From assembly GCA_963576785.1 (NCBI GenBank), contig OY756145.1, forward strand, positions 1,364,001 to 1,428,000: a stretch of DNA of 64,000 nt, read 5' to 3'. A model generated the notes under the pieces. The model worked only from the letters and a program-made list of their open reading frames with translations, was not told the DNA's origin and ran no database searches. This document shows positions 24,731-35,759 of the stretch, one piece after another. The stretch is from Chlorophyllum brunneum (lineage: Eukaryota; Basidiomycota; Agaricomycetes; Agaricales; Agaricaceae). Position 1 is the stretch's first letter. Each line of letters starts with the position of its first letter. The position numbers were made by a program, and so were the translations under genes.

Positions 24731-27700
24731 TCATAATTGCTGTTTTTTACCTCCCCTTTTTATAGGTTTCGTCCTCGAAATCTTGCTCATAAAATCTTGT
24801 ATTGCTTCCTTGGCATTTTCCAGATTTGCTTCATCTTCCCATGTATCTTCTTCGGACGTATATCCTTTCCAGTGTACTAGGTACTGTTTTCGTCTTCCCT
24901 TTGTGCAGTGTCCTCGGACTTCATCTACTTCGTAGTGTTCCTCATCGTTGATTATCTCGGGGATTGGTGGTGGTGGGGTGCGCTGACTGTCATACTCGGG
25001 TTTGTGATAGGGGGAGAGGAGTCTGCTGTTAAACACGTCATGTATCGCCCATGTTTCAGGTAGCTCCAGTCGGTAGCTTGTTTCACCTATTTTCTCTTTT
25101 ACCCAGAATGGTCCGTATCTCCTGTGATCAAGTTTTTTTGTTGGCCTTGTTGTCCTAATATTGTCGGCTTCAAGCCAAACTTGGTCTCCTGCCTCGTACT
25201 CGTGTTCTGGTTTTGTGCTATTCCGTTTCTCCATTTGCGCCTGGCTCTGTTGTAGCATCTCAATCGTTTTTTGGCGCATGTCTTGTAACTCTTGTATTCG
25301 TTCCGTGATTGCAGGTGCCTTGGATGTGTTTGAGATATCCCCTTTCCATGGATGTCGTCCATATACTATCTGGAACGGTGAATGTCCTGTGGCGCTATGT
25401 GTTTTGTCGTTATACTGGAATTCTGCTGTGCTGAGCCATTTTTTCCAGTTGTCCTGCGCATGGTTGATTACGTTTCTGAGGTATGCTTCGACCTCCTGGT
25501 TGATGCGCTCTGTCTGACTGTCTGTTTGTGGATGGTATGCTGTGGATAGGTTACATTGGGTGCCGGTTGCTCTGCAAAGTTCTGCCATGAATTTTGATGC
25601 AAATTGTGGACCTCTGTCACTGATGATCCTGCGGGGTATCCCATGTTGTCTCCATATATCATTCCGATAAATGTCCCCTAACTCCTCGGATGATAGGGTG
25701 GTGTTAACTGCACGTAGTCTGATCATTTTGCTGAAACAATCAACGATGACAAGTATCACATCATATCCCTCTGATTCTGGTAGTAGTCCTATCATGTCGA
25801 TTGATATTTCCTCCCATGGTCCGATGGGTGTCGGTAGTGGATGGAGATGTGTGGTAGGTCGTGTCTGGAGTATCTTGTTTCGCTGACATGTGTCGCATCC
25901 CTTGATGTATCGTTTAACATCGTTGTGCATCTGTGGCCACCAATATGTCCTTTTGAGGAGTTCGATCATTCTGTGCTGTCCCGGGTGTCCTACATCTGTT
26001 CTGTCGTGGTGTTGTTGGAGTATTTCTTGGCGTAACTCGGCGTTTGGTGGTACATATATTCTTCCTTCGAACATAGGCAATCCATCAGTTTCCCATATCT
26101 CCTCTGGTCGTTTCTCCTTTTGTTTTAGCCACTGTGTTTCTCTCCTTTGCTCCTTTCGTAATCGGTGTTTCAGGTCCTCTTCTCCCGATATTTCCCAAAT
26201 TTGTCTGATCTCGGTGATAGTGTTGTTGAATAAGTGGTCGGGTAATAGCGTGATATCTGTGTTATCTCTGGTGGTGTCCTTTTTTGCTAGTCTTGATAGC
26301 ACGTCTGCTTTTGTGTTTGTCTTTCCGGGTATGTGTTTTAGTGTGTAGTGATATTCTTGTAGTTCCAGTTGCCATCTTGCCTGTCGTCCTGTGAGTTGTT
26401 GTGGTTTCCTGAAGTATTCTAAGTTTTTGTGGTCCGTCCATATCTCGAATGGTTCATTGGCATCGAGTAGGTACTGTCTCCACGTTTTGACTGCTTCTTG
26501 GATTGCTAGTAGTTCTTTGTCGTAGATTTGGTAGTTTCGCTCTGCCGGTGTCATTGTTCTTGAGTGAAAGGCGATTGGGTGCCACTGATCATTCTGGTTT
26601 TGTGACAACACCGCTCCTACTCCATATCCCGACGCATCCACTTCTACCCTGTATTGTCCTTTGTCTTGAGGCATTGCTAGTACTGGTTCGCTCGTGATCT
26701 TTTCCTTGATCTTCTCAAACACCTGTTGTTGTCATTCTGACCATGACCATTGCGCATCTTTCTTCTTCAGCTCATGTAGGGGTGTTGCTATGTTACTGAA
26801 GTCTTGTATGAATCGTCGGTAGAAGTTTGTGAAACCCAGGAATTTTTCGACGTCTTTTACGGATTTGGGTGTCGGCCATTCTCTTACTGCTTTCACCTTC
26901 TCTTCCTCCATTTTGACGCTGCCTTGTCCTACTATAAAGCCCAATATGGGTATTTCCTTCGCATCAAACACACATTTTGATCGTTTGAAATAGAGTTGGT
27001 GCTTGGCTGCAATGTCTAGGAACCACGTTGTTCTTTTCTCGAGTTCTTCCTGTGTGGTTCCTGGAATGACAAAATTGTCCATGTAGTTGACAAGCGTTCC
27101 CTCATGTAACATTTCCCGAAATACTGTGTTCATCATCCTCTGAAAGGTTGCTGGTGAATTGCTCATCCCGAAGAACATGACCGTAGGTTCGAATAATCCG
27201 CTGTTTGTTACAAATGCTGCCTTCCATTCATCCCCTTCTCTGATCCTGACATTGTTATATCCCCAAATGATATCGAGCTTGTTGAATACCTTCGCATCCT
27301 TTAACCAGTCTAGGACTTTGCCTATGAGTGGCAGTGGCGTCTTGTCCTTGATGGTGTGTTCATTCAGCTTTTTGTAATCCTGTACTAGGCGTTTTGTTCC
27401 GTCCTTCTTTGGTATGAAGAAGCATGGGGTGGCGTAGGGGGATTGTGATGGTCTGATTCGTCCTGAGGCAAGGTTTTTGTCGAGGAATTTCTGTAGTTCC
27501 TGCTTCTCTGTTATTGTCATTGGGTAGACCTTGGACTGTAGTACTGGAGGTGCATCTTCGGACAGGTTTATCTCGTGGTCCCATACCATGTGCTCGGGTA
27601 GTTCTTCTTGTTGAATAGGTGGGTGTATCATTGGAGGTATGGTGGTAGATCTTCATCATTCGTCCGGTCTGCCTTTTTCTCTTCAATGTGTTCCTTGACT

Positions 27701-28202
27701 GTCCGTATTTTCTCGTTGAACTGTATGTCGCTATGTGATATTTTGCAATCATCTGGGCATCTGGTGAATCGTATGATGTGATTGTTCCAATCGATCTCCG
27801 GGTTATGCTTGACCAGCCAGTCGTGTCCGAGATATAAGTCTGCACTTTCCAATTGTGTTACTAGAGCGTCGATTTGTTCCGTATGGTTGCCGTTGTTTAA
27901 TACCAGTTGTGCTTTGTCTGTTATTTCTCCTTTTTTGTTTTCTGTTCCATCGGCATTGATTACTCTGATCGGGGTTTCCAGGGGTTTAGTCAAAATCTGT
28001 TCTTCGTCTACTGTTCATTGTGCTATGCACGTATGGGTGCATCCGGAGTCTACAAGGGTTGTAATTTGTCTGCGTCCTTTTCTTGTCTGGATTGTTGAGT
28101 CGAGGAGAAGTTTGCGCGTGGAGTTTCGTTTCTGGGGGATCATGTATCGTCTATTGTGGGCTAAAACAGAAACTCTAGATTTATTGGCTCGCGGGTTTGC
28201 GC
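24731..28202 (-). pseudogene. gypsy-2 pol (PR-RT-RNaseH-IN-chromodomain), few lesions
   Basis: The frame is -1 relative to gag and is open across the gag stop. Protease has D-S-G-C-T-H near 28,050, followed by a TGA. A TGA and a 10-nt deletion near 27,630 break the protease-RT link. RT (27,480-26,950) carries Y-M-D-N instead of YMDD near 27,080. A TGA lies near 26,730. The last 663 codons are open: RNase H; the integrase HHCC finger (C-D-T-C near 25,880); DDE residues (I-D-M-I, S-D-R-G-P-Q-F, E-R-I-N-Q-E); and a chromodomain (L-V-H-W-K-G-Y near 24,870). Confidence 0.93.
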
Positions 28203-29447
28203 CTACTCGGAGCCTTTGACAAAATCCTCTTTCTCCTCCATTTCTTGTTCATCTTCCTTGTTGATCTCTCTGATATGCACTTTCTTGGGTGCCCAGCAGT
28301 TCTTCGAGATGTGGCCCTGTTTGCCACAATTGTAACACGTTATCTTGGTGTATGTGACTTTCGTCTTCTTCCTGCAGTATTTGGTGATATGGCCGTAGAG
28401 GTTGCAGTTGTAGCACCTCGGTTTCCCATTCTGATCGGTGTCTGCTTTTTGTCTTCCTATCTCCATGGGTTGTCCTCTACCTCCATAAGTAACTCCGGTG
28501 GTGGTTCTGACATCTCCTCGGGTGATGTCCGTTGCTTCATACCCTTGTCCTACTGCGAGGATTGTAGTTTTCCATTTGGTGTATGTCGTTGGGACAGAGG
28601 TTGTTGGGTAGCCTACTATGGTTCGAATGATGTCTGCTCGGGTGTGGTGTTTGAGGAGGAATATTGCGTGGGTGTCATCTGTCCCCGCTTGGGCTTTCAA
28701 TGCCTCGAATTCTATTAAAAAATCTGCTGTGTTCCTCTTCCCTTGTTTGAACGTCTCAATTTCTCCTTCTACTATGGCTTTTCTATTTCCCAAGGAAAAT
28801 GTGGCTTCTATTTCCTTTGTAAAGTCATCCCAATCTGGTGTTTTCTTGTTCTGGATGGCTTGGAGCTGCGTGTTGGCATAAGGGCCTGCTAGCCTCCCTT
28901 TCATTCTTGCCAAAATTGCTACTATCTTCTGTTTTTCTTCGTCCATTTTGTTGAACATCAACCATAAGGATATGGCTCTCCACCAATCATCAAATCTGGT
29001 TCTATCTCCATTGAAATATCCTGGCTCCGGGGCTAGGTTCTTTGGGATATTGACTTCTTTGGTCATTTCTGGTTCTGTTTCTGGTTCGCTGTGTTTGTTT
29101 CCGTGGGTCTCGGCGATTTCTATATCGGCTGTGGGGTCGGCGACTTCTGTGTCGATTTCTTCTTCAGATGGGGCTGGTTCCTCGTCTGTGTTGTGTTCGG
29201 ATTCTTTCTCGTAGGTCTCAGCGATATCTATATCGGATGTGTTCTCAGCGACTTCTATGTCAAATTCGGTTTCAAATAGAGCTGTACTCTCGTCTACGCT
29301 GTGTTCAGATTTCTGCCGTTTAAGGCCTTCAGGGATTTCTGATTCTGTTGATCGTTTAGATCCTGTTGCCACGGGTGAACCCTGGATGTCTGTTGGTCTC
29401 GGAGCTCTGTGTCTTTTCGGTGTTCTCAATGAGCTACTGCTGCTCAT
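28203..29447 (-). CDS. gypsy-2 gag, 414 aa, intact
   Basis: The N-terminal 130 residues are Ser/Glu/Asp-rich with repeated I-A-E-T and E-V-A units. A capsid-like helical region (W-W-R-A-I-S-L-W, F-S-L-G-N-R-K-A-I) covers residues about 140-290. Two zinc knuckles C-Y-N-C-x4-H-x4-C lie at about residues 340-385. The stop (TAG) lies inside the open pol frame, 10 nt after that frame opens. Structural protein of the virus-like particle by family. Start: first ATG after the primer-binding site. Confidence 0.93.
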   Translation of the reverse strand: MSSSSSLRTPKRHRAPRPTDIQGSPVATGSKRSTESEIPEGLKRQKSEHSVDESTALFETEFDIEVAENTSDIDIAETYEKESEHNTDEEPAPSEEEIDTEVADPTADIEIAETHGNKHSEPETEPEMTKEVNIPKNLAPEPGYFNGDRTRFDDWWRAISLWLMFNKMDEEKQKIVAILARMKGRLAGPYANTQLQAIQNKKTPDWDDFTKEIEATFSLGNRKAIVEGEIETFKQGKRNTADFLIEFEALKAQAGTDDTHAIFLLKHHTRADIIRTIVGYPTTSVPTTYTKWKTTILAVGQGYEATDITRGDVRTTTGVTYGGRGQPMEIGRQKADTDQNGKPRCYNCNLYGHITKYCRKKTKVTYTKITCYNCGKQGHISKNCWAPKKVHIREINKEDEQEMEEKEDFVKGSE

Positions 29448-29540
29448 ATACTGTCGTCCTGGTCGGAGGCTATTATTCCAAGCCTAGCTATGAATAGTGG
29501 CACCTCTCTTGCAAGGTGAGTCGAATGACACTTTACCAAA

Positions 29541-29834
29541 TGTTACAACCTTAGTCTCTGACTCAGGTTGCAAGCCTTTGGATAAAGGAGAGGAAGTAGA
29601 GAAAGGAAGAAGGGATGATATGATTGGTAAAGTGTAAGGAATACATCAAGTATTACTACACTTTATATACTAGTGGTAGTGGCTAATAATAAGGGAGACA
29701 AGTAAACGAGTCAGATAGGAGGCATAGCCTTTAGGGATGAAACAGGGGATGGAACGAGAAGTGAAACAAGTATGAGGGTACACGAGGTAACGGGCGCAAG
29801 ATAGGAATGAACGGTCTATCTATAGTTCGTAACA
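29541..29834 (-). repeat. gypsy-2 5' LTR (294 bp)
   Basis: Pairs with 23394-23687; about 98 percent identical, differences all transitions. The primer-binding site acactttaccaa (plus-strand view) is at 29528-29539, one base inside the LTR. Confidence 0.96.
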
Positions 29835-29839
29835 GGCAT

Positions 29840-29923
29840 GTAGTATATCCTAGTACAATAACTCTCAACCATGTAATCGACTTTTTACAAATCGATGGTG
29901 GTGGTAAGAGTCAAAGAAGGGAT
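29840..29923 (-). mobile_element. 5' UTR of LINE-2, separated by gypsy-2
   Basis: It lies between the ggcat duplication of gypsy-2 and the LINE-2 target duplication (29924-29935). Joining 29839 to 23388 restores the ATG context of ORF1, so LINE-2 reaches its full 5' end here with a leader of about 85 nt. Confidence 0.8.
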
Positions 29924-29935
29924 AATGCCTCCAAG

Positions 29936-30888
29936 TTGATGGGAGTAAAAGATGTCATGTTTAATGGCATCAAACTAGATGTGGTTGGAAAGTATGTTCT
30001 CAACCAGTTTTCCAAGTGTGTTCAGGAGAACAATAGGCCTAAACACCTTGGGGGAAAAGTAGGAGGGCTTCCCTAATCTTAGAATAATAACCAAGAGCAA
30101 CTCCTTGAAGTTGCAGGGCTAGTGACCTACTATAAGGCAGGTATTGGCCAAGTACAGGAATACCACCAAACAATCTTCATCAATGACAATATGCTTGAGA
30201 TGAGACTATGTAATATGGTCCAGTCCTAGAGAGAACATGTTTGAGCAAGAGGACAAGGCCTCTGTGAGCTCTAATACTGAGAATGGGGTCCATTCCCTGG
30301 CTGGAAGGTCAGGGAAAGGGTCCAAAACAGATGTATTGCACTGTCTATCAGTAGTAGAGTTGTACAGCAAGTGGAGGGCATCCCAAAGGGAGCCCATACC
30401 ATAACAAGGCTATCTATTAAACTGGATAGCCTTGACCCACTCCATTAGGTCCTAAGGTCAGTTGTTAGTGGAGGTAATTTCTTCAATCTTGAAATCAAAG
30501 AACCAATGATTGGCTGCTGTATGAGCATGCCTGAAGTCCCCCCAGTCACTATGGCTCCAAGAGCCCTAGTATCTAAAGAAAGAGGTGGTGCACATCTCAT
30601 CCCACCAAGGACAAGTGTGGTAGGTAATCCAGATCTCCTTTGAGTAATAGGTCCACATATCAGAGAAGGCTTCAGCCACAGCCTAGGCCAGGACATCTAC
30701 CTATTCCAGAGAGTCTAGAGAGGGACAATTACAAAGATTGGTCACTTCATCAATGATATGTCCTAGGAAGGCCTCCTCTTCATTGAAGCCTCTTGAAAGA
30801 ACAAGTTTAGTGATCCTGATGTCAATGGTGTTATGGATTTGGCTACTAAGGGCAATTAAAGAGGATGCAACCTCTAGGGTATGGCCTT
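29936..30888 (-). mobile_element. LINE-3, continuation (RT N-terminal and pre-RT region), decayed
   Basis: It continues directly from 16760 (ttgatgggagtaaaa). The minus strand encodes recognisable pieces, such as the region before RT and a W-W-D-E-M-C motif near 30,595 that matches W-W-N-E-E-C in LINE-2. Many stops, few CpG. Confidence 0.75.
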
Positions 30889-31620
30889 AATACCTATCTC
30901 GGCCAAGTAACTAGATAAGCAAATATTATCAAACTGTCATTACTTGACTAGAAAATAGGAATCCCATTTATCTCGTAGCTCTAAGTAATGAGGGTGAGTA
31001 GAGAATAAGCAGTTAAGCAATCTTCTATTGATTGTCAGTAACTGTGAACAGAAACTCTTCTTGGGTAATTAAGAAGGCTATTCCTGTAAAAGATCAAAAC
31101 TTAAGCTTTGACTTCCTAATACAGTTGGCTATTTATACTAACTACATTCTTTTCTATAAATACTACAAAGTATGGATAACAAGACTGAAACATGTTTCAC
31201 AATATAAAACTGATAGATATGAAATACATGATAAAATACTACTAAAGATAGACATGAAACTGATAAAGGTGAAACAACTAAACATAGAGCAAAGTAAAAC
31301 TGATGAAGATAAAACAGATGAGTACTTACTCATCCTCAGAGATCTCGGATAATAACAATAGAGATTCGTTAGAACAGCTGCAGTCACAAGACATGCAGGA
31401 CAAAGTGGTAGATAGCAATGATAATGGTAGTAGTGATAAAAGGATTGCATTCATCAGCTAATCAGGGTCAGATGATAAGAATGATATTAATATGATTGGT
31501 TCTTTGGAGAGGTAAGACTTAGGCAACTTGACAAAGGCTCAAGTAGATTGCAATAGTGGATGAGGAAAGTCATTGCTGTCACTACCGGGTACAGCAGGTT
31601 CATCATCTGGTGATAGGTCC
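30889..31620. other. Unassigned insertion-like AT-rich stretch
   Basis: It interrupts LINE-type sequence, has no convincing coding frame on either strand, and differs in composition from its flanks. It may be a solo LTR or a decayed element. No target duplication was found by eye. Confidence 0.3.
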
Positions 31621-32846
31621 CTTGGTCATATCTTTATACAATAGGTTCTATTGGCAACTTATTGGTAAATGAGCACTTCAAGTGCTGGACCACAAGTGTA
31701 CATGTAAGGGTGGATGTACTGCATTGTTTCTTCAGTAGTAGGTCATGCTTTCCAACCATTATTCCAGGTGCTGTAGAAATCATTTTCGATGGTGCACAAG
31801 TAGAGTCCATCGGTATTGCATATATGTAAGTATGGTGCATATTTCTAGGTGAGTTGGAGTAGAGAGTCAATGACAACATCATTGGATTATGGTGGCAGGA
31901 TGAGTGGTATTGCTTCTGGAAACTTGTTGTAACCTCTGACATAGGTTCAAGGTTTGGACATAACAAATGGGAGTAATGGGAAGAGTGATAGTCAATGGAA
32001 TGTGATCTGACATACCCTGAAGGGACAGGTCCCAATAAGAAAAAGTCCTTGATGCATCAAGAAAAGAGATGAATACCAGATTAATCACCAATGGGTGAAG
32101 ATCTGGGTTATAGAAGATAAACATTGGACCTGGATTGATTGGCATGACCAAATTGAGACTGAGATCACAACTCATCTCCATGAGTTTATGTGCTGTCATT
32201 CAATAATGAAGAACCTCAGGGTTCCACTCCAAAGAATGACAGTTAAAGTTCCTACTCATGAAATTGAATGGGGGAAGAGCATCAATCATCCCATGAAGAA
32301 AGTTGATGGCATTATGTTGATCATCTAAATAGATGTTTAGGAAGTTGTACACCTTTACATCAGTAAAGAGCATCAGTGCAAGGATATCAGGGTGATCAAT
32401 GAGGTCCCTTCTCATCAATAGCCTTAGATATTGCAATCGAGTGTGTACATATGCCATTACTTGGGACTAGGACCTCTGGGCAGGGGGATGTACTACCATG
32501 AGCCAGTCAAGGTGCTTGGGTGTGCTAGTAACATCATTCCCTTCCACATTAGTGGTTGAGGGAGTTGAGTGAATGAACCTTCAAGGGGGTTTTTGGAAAA
32601 AGAGAAAATCAATGTCATCCTTTAATTTCTTGAGCAGTGTATCAATGTAGATATAAGATTTTGTGATGTTAAAACTAAAAACCCTAATGCCCTCCAGATA
32701 GTCCAGGTTGTTCCTAGATATAAGGAAGGTTATGAGAGGGAATGGAAAAGTGATGATGCCTGTCATGCACCTTTTGATAATAGGCTGTCAGCCAGGCCAA
32801 GTTATGTTTGTGATTCCAGAAGGCATACTTCATGGAATTGGCAGAA
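31621..32846 (-). mobile_element. LINE ORF2 endonuclease region and ORF1 end, decayed
   Basis: Minus-strand pieces match the LINE-2 endonuclease: a start block near 32,760-32,590 ending Q-K-P-P (Q-E-P-P in LINE-2), and a block near 32,450-32,200 with S-R-N-F-N matching G-G-D-I-N. A piece at 32,760-32,846 matches the ORF1 C-terminus. It may be the 5' half of LINE-3 or a separate copy. Confidence 0.6.
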
Positions 32847-33590
32847 TTTTTTTTTTTTTTTTTTAAATCGTGGCCTAAGGCCAATTTATTATGCAGTGCT
32901 CAAACACAGCCCATAGCCAGAATACAAGTGAGTAAACTAGTGGGTATCTATGGAAAAGTGGTGGACATACCCTACCAAGCAGAAGTACTAATGCCCTAAA
33001 CTATCAGTAGATAGAATCATGTCCTACTCCTGAGCCCAAAGAGCAAAGGGAGTAGATACCAGAGGAGGTGAGTGGGCAGGAGCATCTCCCAACCAGTAAT
33101 CCAGTCCAAAGACCAGGCTTGGTCAGTAGATGTTGATTCACTGTAAATACCTAGTAGTAGAAATGCACCCAGTCACTGGTCTAGCTACTAGCCTCTGGAA
33201 TTCTTCTTACTAAGAGCTATCCCCCCAGCCATGGTCACCCTTGCTAGAGCAATCAGCCACACCATTTGTGTGGCTATTAGTGTCTTCACCATGCCTAGTT
33301 GCCATAAGAGACAACTCTAGTCATAAAACTCTGAAAGTCTTCACTGGACTTTCACTGGGGTTCTTTAGTGCTGAACAATAACCTACCTACCCTAAGCCAG
33401 TTATCCAATTCCTTGAGGAACAGATGGGAAGGCAAATATCTGAGGGTTCATCTTCAAGAACTTAATAAGGGTATCCAGCATAGCCAGGTACCCCCTAGAG
33501 GAGTCAAACCTTGGACATGAGGTAAGAATATGCACATGAGACTCAAAAGGAGCCCCACATGAACACTAAAACAGTTCATCCTAGATAAAC
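32847..33590 (-). mobile_element. LINE-4: 3' fragment of the LINE-3 family
   Basis: The poly-T at 32847-32864 is followed by sequence close to the LINE-3 3' end (14031 onward), including the same order of 3' UTR blocks to about 14,760. It breaks off at 33590 where gypsy-4 sequence begins. Confidence 0.8.
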
Positions 33591-34127
33591 TAGATCTTCT
33601 TCTCCTGAAATATCCCAGATTCATTGGATTTCCATGGTTGTGTTATTGAATAGATGGTTAGGTAATAAGGTGATGTTGGTATTGTCTCAGGTGGTATTAG
33701 TTTTTGTCAATCTTGATAATACATGTGCTTTTGTGTTTGTCTTCCTAGGAATGTGTTTCAGCATGTAATAGTATTCTTATAGCTCTATCTGCCACCTTGC
33801 TTGTTGTTCTATGAGCTGTTGTGGTTTTTGGAAGTATTCCAGGTTCTTGTGGTTGGTCCAAATTTCAAAAGGTTTGTCAGTATCAAGTAGATATTGTCTC
33901 TATATTTTTTTAATTGCTTCTTAGATAGCTGGTAGTTCTTTGTTGTAGATTTGGTAATTGTGTTCTGTGGGTATCATTGTTCTTGAGTGGAAGGCAATTG
34001 GATGCCAGTGTTCCTTCTGTCTCTGTGATAATACTGCTCCTATTCCATAGCCTGATGTATCTATCTCTACCCTGTATTATCTCTTGTCCTATGATATTGC
34101 TAGTACTAGTTTGCTTGTAACCTTTTC
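33591..34127 (-). mobile_element. gypsy-4, left part (RNase H end of pol), split by gypsy-3
   Basis: It aligns with gypsy-1 2461-2990. The left end is abrupt inside pol, so integrase, ORF3 and the 3' LTR are missing. It ends at ttttc (34123-34127), the target duplication of gypsy-3. Confidence 0.85.
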
Positions 34128-34421
34128 TGTTATGAACTATAGATAGACCGTTCATTCCTATCTTGTGCCCATTACCTCGTGTATCCTCATACTTGTCTCA
34201 CTTCTCGTTTCACTCCCTGTTTCACCCCTAAAGGCTATACCTCTCATCTGACTCGTTTACTCATCTCCCTTATTATTAGCCACCACCACTAGTATATAAA
34301 GTGTAGTAATACTTGATGTATTCCTTACACTTTACCAATCGTATCATCCCTTCTTCCTTTCTCTGCTTCCTTTCCTTTACCCAAAGGCTTGCAACCTGAG
34401 TCAGAGACTAAGATCGTAACA
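34128..34421 (+). repeat. gypsy-3 5' LTR (294 bp)
   Basis: Begins tgttatgaac and ends gtaaca. It holds the promoter and the transcript start region described separately. Confidence 0.96.
34293..34338 (+). promoter_or_regulatory. LTR TATA box and predicted transcript start
   Basis: TATATAAA at 34293-34300 is followed 34 bp later by acactttaccaa (34327-34338). This 12-mer is the exact complement of the primer-binding site just after the LTR, so it is the expected 5' end of the genomic RNA if self-priming is used. The same arrangement is present in gypsy-1 and gypsy-2. Confidence 0.65.
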
Positions 34422-34422
34422 T

Positions 34423-34434
34423 TTGGTAAAGTGT
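34423..34434 (+). other. Self-priming primer-binding site
   Basis: ttggtaaagtgt begins two bases after the LTR end and pairs perfectly over 12 nt with the LTR sequence at 34327-34338. No match to a tRNA 3' end (a site starting TGG followed by tRNA acceptor complement) is needed. In Tf1 of fission yeast and related chromoviruses the first 11 nt of the RNA prime minus-strand synthesis in this way. Confidence 0.75.
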
Positions 34435-34514
34435 CATTCGACTCACCTTGCAAGAGAGGTACCACTATTCGTAGCTAGGCTTGGAATAATAGCCTCCAAC
34501 CAGGACGACAGTAT

Positions 34515-35759
34515 ATGAGCAGCAGTAGCTCATTGAGAACACCGAAAAGACACAGAGCTCCGAGACCAACAGACATCCAGGGTTCACCCATAGCAACAGG
34601 ATCTAAACAATCAACAGAATCAGAAATCCCTGAAGGCCTTAAACGGCAGAAATCCGAACACAGCATAGACCAGAATACAGCTCTATTTGAAACCAAATTC
34701 GACATAGAAGTCGCCGAGAACACATCCGATATAGATATCGCCGAGACCTACGAGGAAGAATCTGAACACAGCACAGACGAAGAACCAGCTCCATTTGAAG
34801 AAGAAATCGACACAGAAGTCGCCGACGCTACAGCCGATATAGAAATCACCGAGACCCACGGAAACAAACACAGCGAACCAGAGACAGAACCAGAGATGCC
34901 AGAAGAAATCAACATCTCAAAGAACCTAGCCCCAGAGCCAGGATATTTCAATGGAGATAGAACCAGATTTGACGATTGGTGGAGAGCAATATCCTTATGG
35001 TTAATGTTCAACAAGATAGATGAAGAAGAACAGAAGATAGTGGCAATTTTGGCGAGAATGAAAGGGGGGCTAGTAGGCCCTTATGCCAACACGCAGCTAC
35101 AAGCCATCCAGAACAAGAAAACACCAGATTGGGATGACTTTACGAAGGAAATAGAGGCCACATTTTCCTTGGGAAATAGGAAAGCCATAGCAGAAGGAGA
35201 AATCGAGACGTTCAAACAAGGGAAGAAGAACACGGCAGACTTCTTAATAGAATTCGAGGCATTGAAAGCCCAAGCGGGGACAGACGACACCCACGCAATA
35301 TTCCTCCTCAAACGCCACACCAGAGCAGACATCATTCGAACCATAGTAGGCTACCCAATAACCTCCATCCCAACAACATACACCAAGTGGAAAACTACAA
35401 TCCTCGCAGTAGGACAAGGGTATGAAGCAACGGACATCACCCGAGGAGATGTCAGAACCACCACCGGAGTTACTTATGGAGGTAGAGGACAACCCATGGA
35501 GATAGGAAGACAAAGGGCAGACACTGATCAAAACAGAAAACTGAGGTGCTACAACTGCAACCTCTATGGGCATATCGCCAAATACTGTAGGAAGAAGACG
35601 AAAGTCACATACACCAAGACAACATGTTACAATTGTGGCAAACAAGGCCACATCTCGAAGAACTGCCGGGCGCCCAAGAAAGTGCATATCAGAGAGATCA
35701 ACGAGGACGATGAACAAGAAATGGAGGAGAAAGAGGATTTTGTTGAAGGCTCCGAGTAG
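34515..35759 (+). CDS. gypsy-3 gag, 414 aa, intact
   Basis: Same length and layout as the gypsy-2 gag: acidic Ser/Glu-rich N-terminus, capsid-like helical block from about residue 140, and two CCHC knuckles (C-Y-N-C-N-L-Y-G-H and C-Y-N-C-G-K-Q-G-H) before an acidic tail. The TAG stop at 35757-35759 lies within the pol frame, which opens at 35747 after a TGA. The start is the first ATG after the primer-binding site. Confidence 0.94.
   Translation: MSSSSSLRTPKRHRAPRPTDIQGSPIATGSKQSTESEIPEGLKRQKSEHSIDQNTALFETKFDIEVAENTSDIDIAETYEEESEHSTDEEPAPFEEEIDTEVADATADIEITETHGNKHSEPETEPEMPEEINISKNLAPEPGYFNGDRTRFDDWWRAISLWLMFNKIDEEEQKIVAILARMKGGLVGPYANTQLQAIQNKKTPDWDDFTKEIEATFSLGNRKAIAEGEIETFKQGKKNTADFLIEFEALKAQAGTDDTHAIFLLKRHTRADIIRTIVGYPITSIPTTYTKWKTTILAVGQGYEATDITRGDVRTTTGVTYGGRGQPMEIGRQRADTDQNRKLRCYNCNLYGHIAKYCRKKTKVTYTKTTCYNCGKQGHISKNCRAPKKVHIREINEDDEQEMEEKEDFVEGSE

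Larger units (their letters stand above)
23394..29834 (-). mobile_element. gypsy-2: Ty3/gypsy chromodomain retrotransposon, nearly intact
   Basis: Two 294-bp LTRs (23394-23687 and 29541-29834) and a 5-bp target duplication ggcat (23389-23393 and 29835-29839) define the element. Gag is open (414 aa). Pol is interrupted by a few stops and one shared deletion, and ORF3 by one TGA. The LTRs differ at about six positions by eye, all transitions. It was inserted at the ORF1 start of LINE-2. It lies inverted relative to its close relative gypsy-3, 4.3 kb away. Confidence 0.97.

Noticed and set aside
28618..29487. Plus-strand frames opposite gypsy-2 gag, and the mirrored ones opposite gypsy-3 gag
   Set aside because: They occur in both copies only because the sense strand is conserved; the content is low-complexity Ser/Val without motifs.
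29807..30076. Plus-strand ORF crossing the gypsy-2 LTR edge
   Set aside because: It runs across an LTR end, the LINE-2 leader and antisense LINE-3; an accident of the junction.
31032..31352. Plus-strand 106-codon ORF
   Set aside because: AT-rich Lys/Ile/Asp composition typical of chance frames in this relic DNA; no neighbours or motifs.
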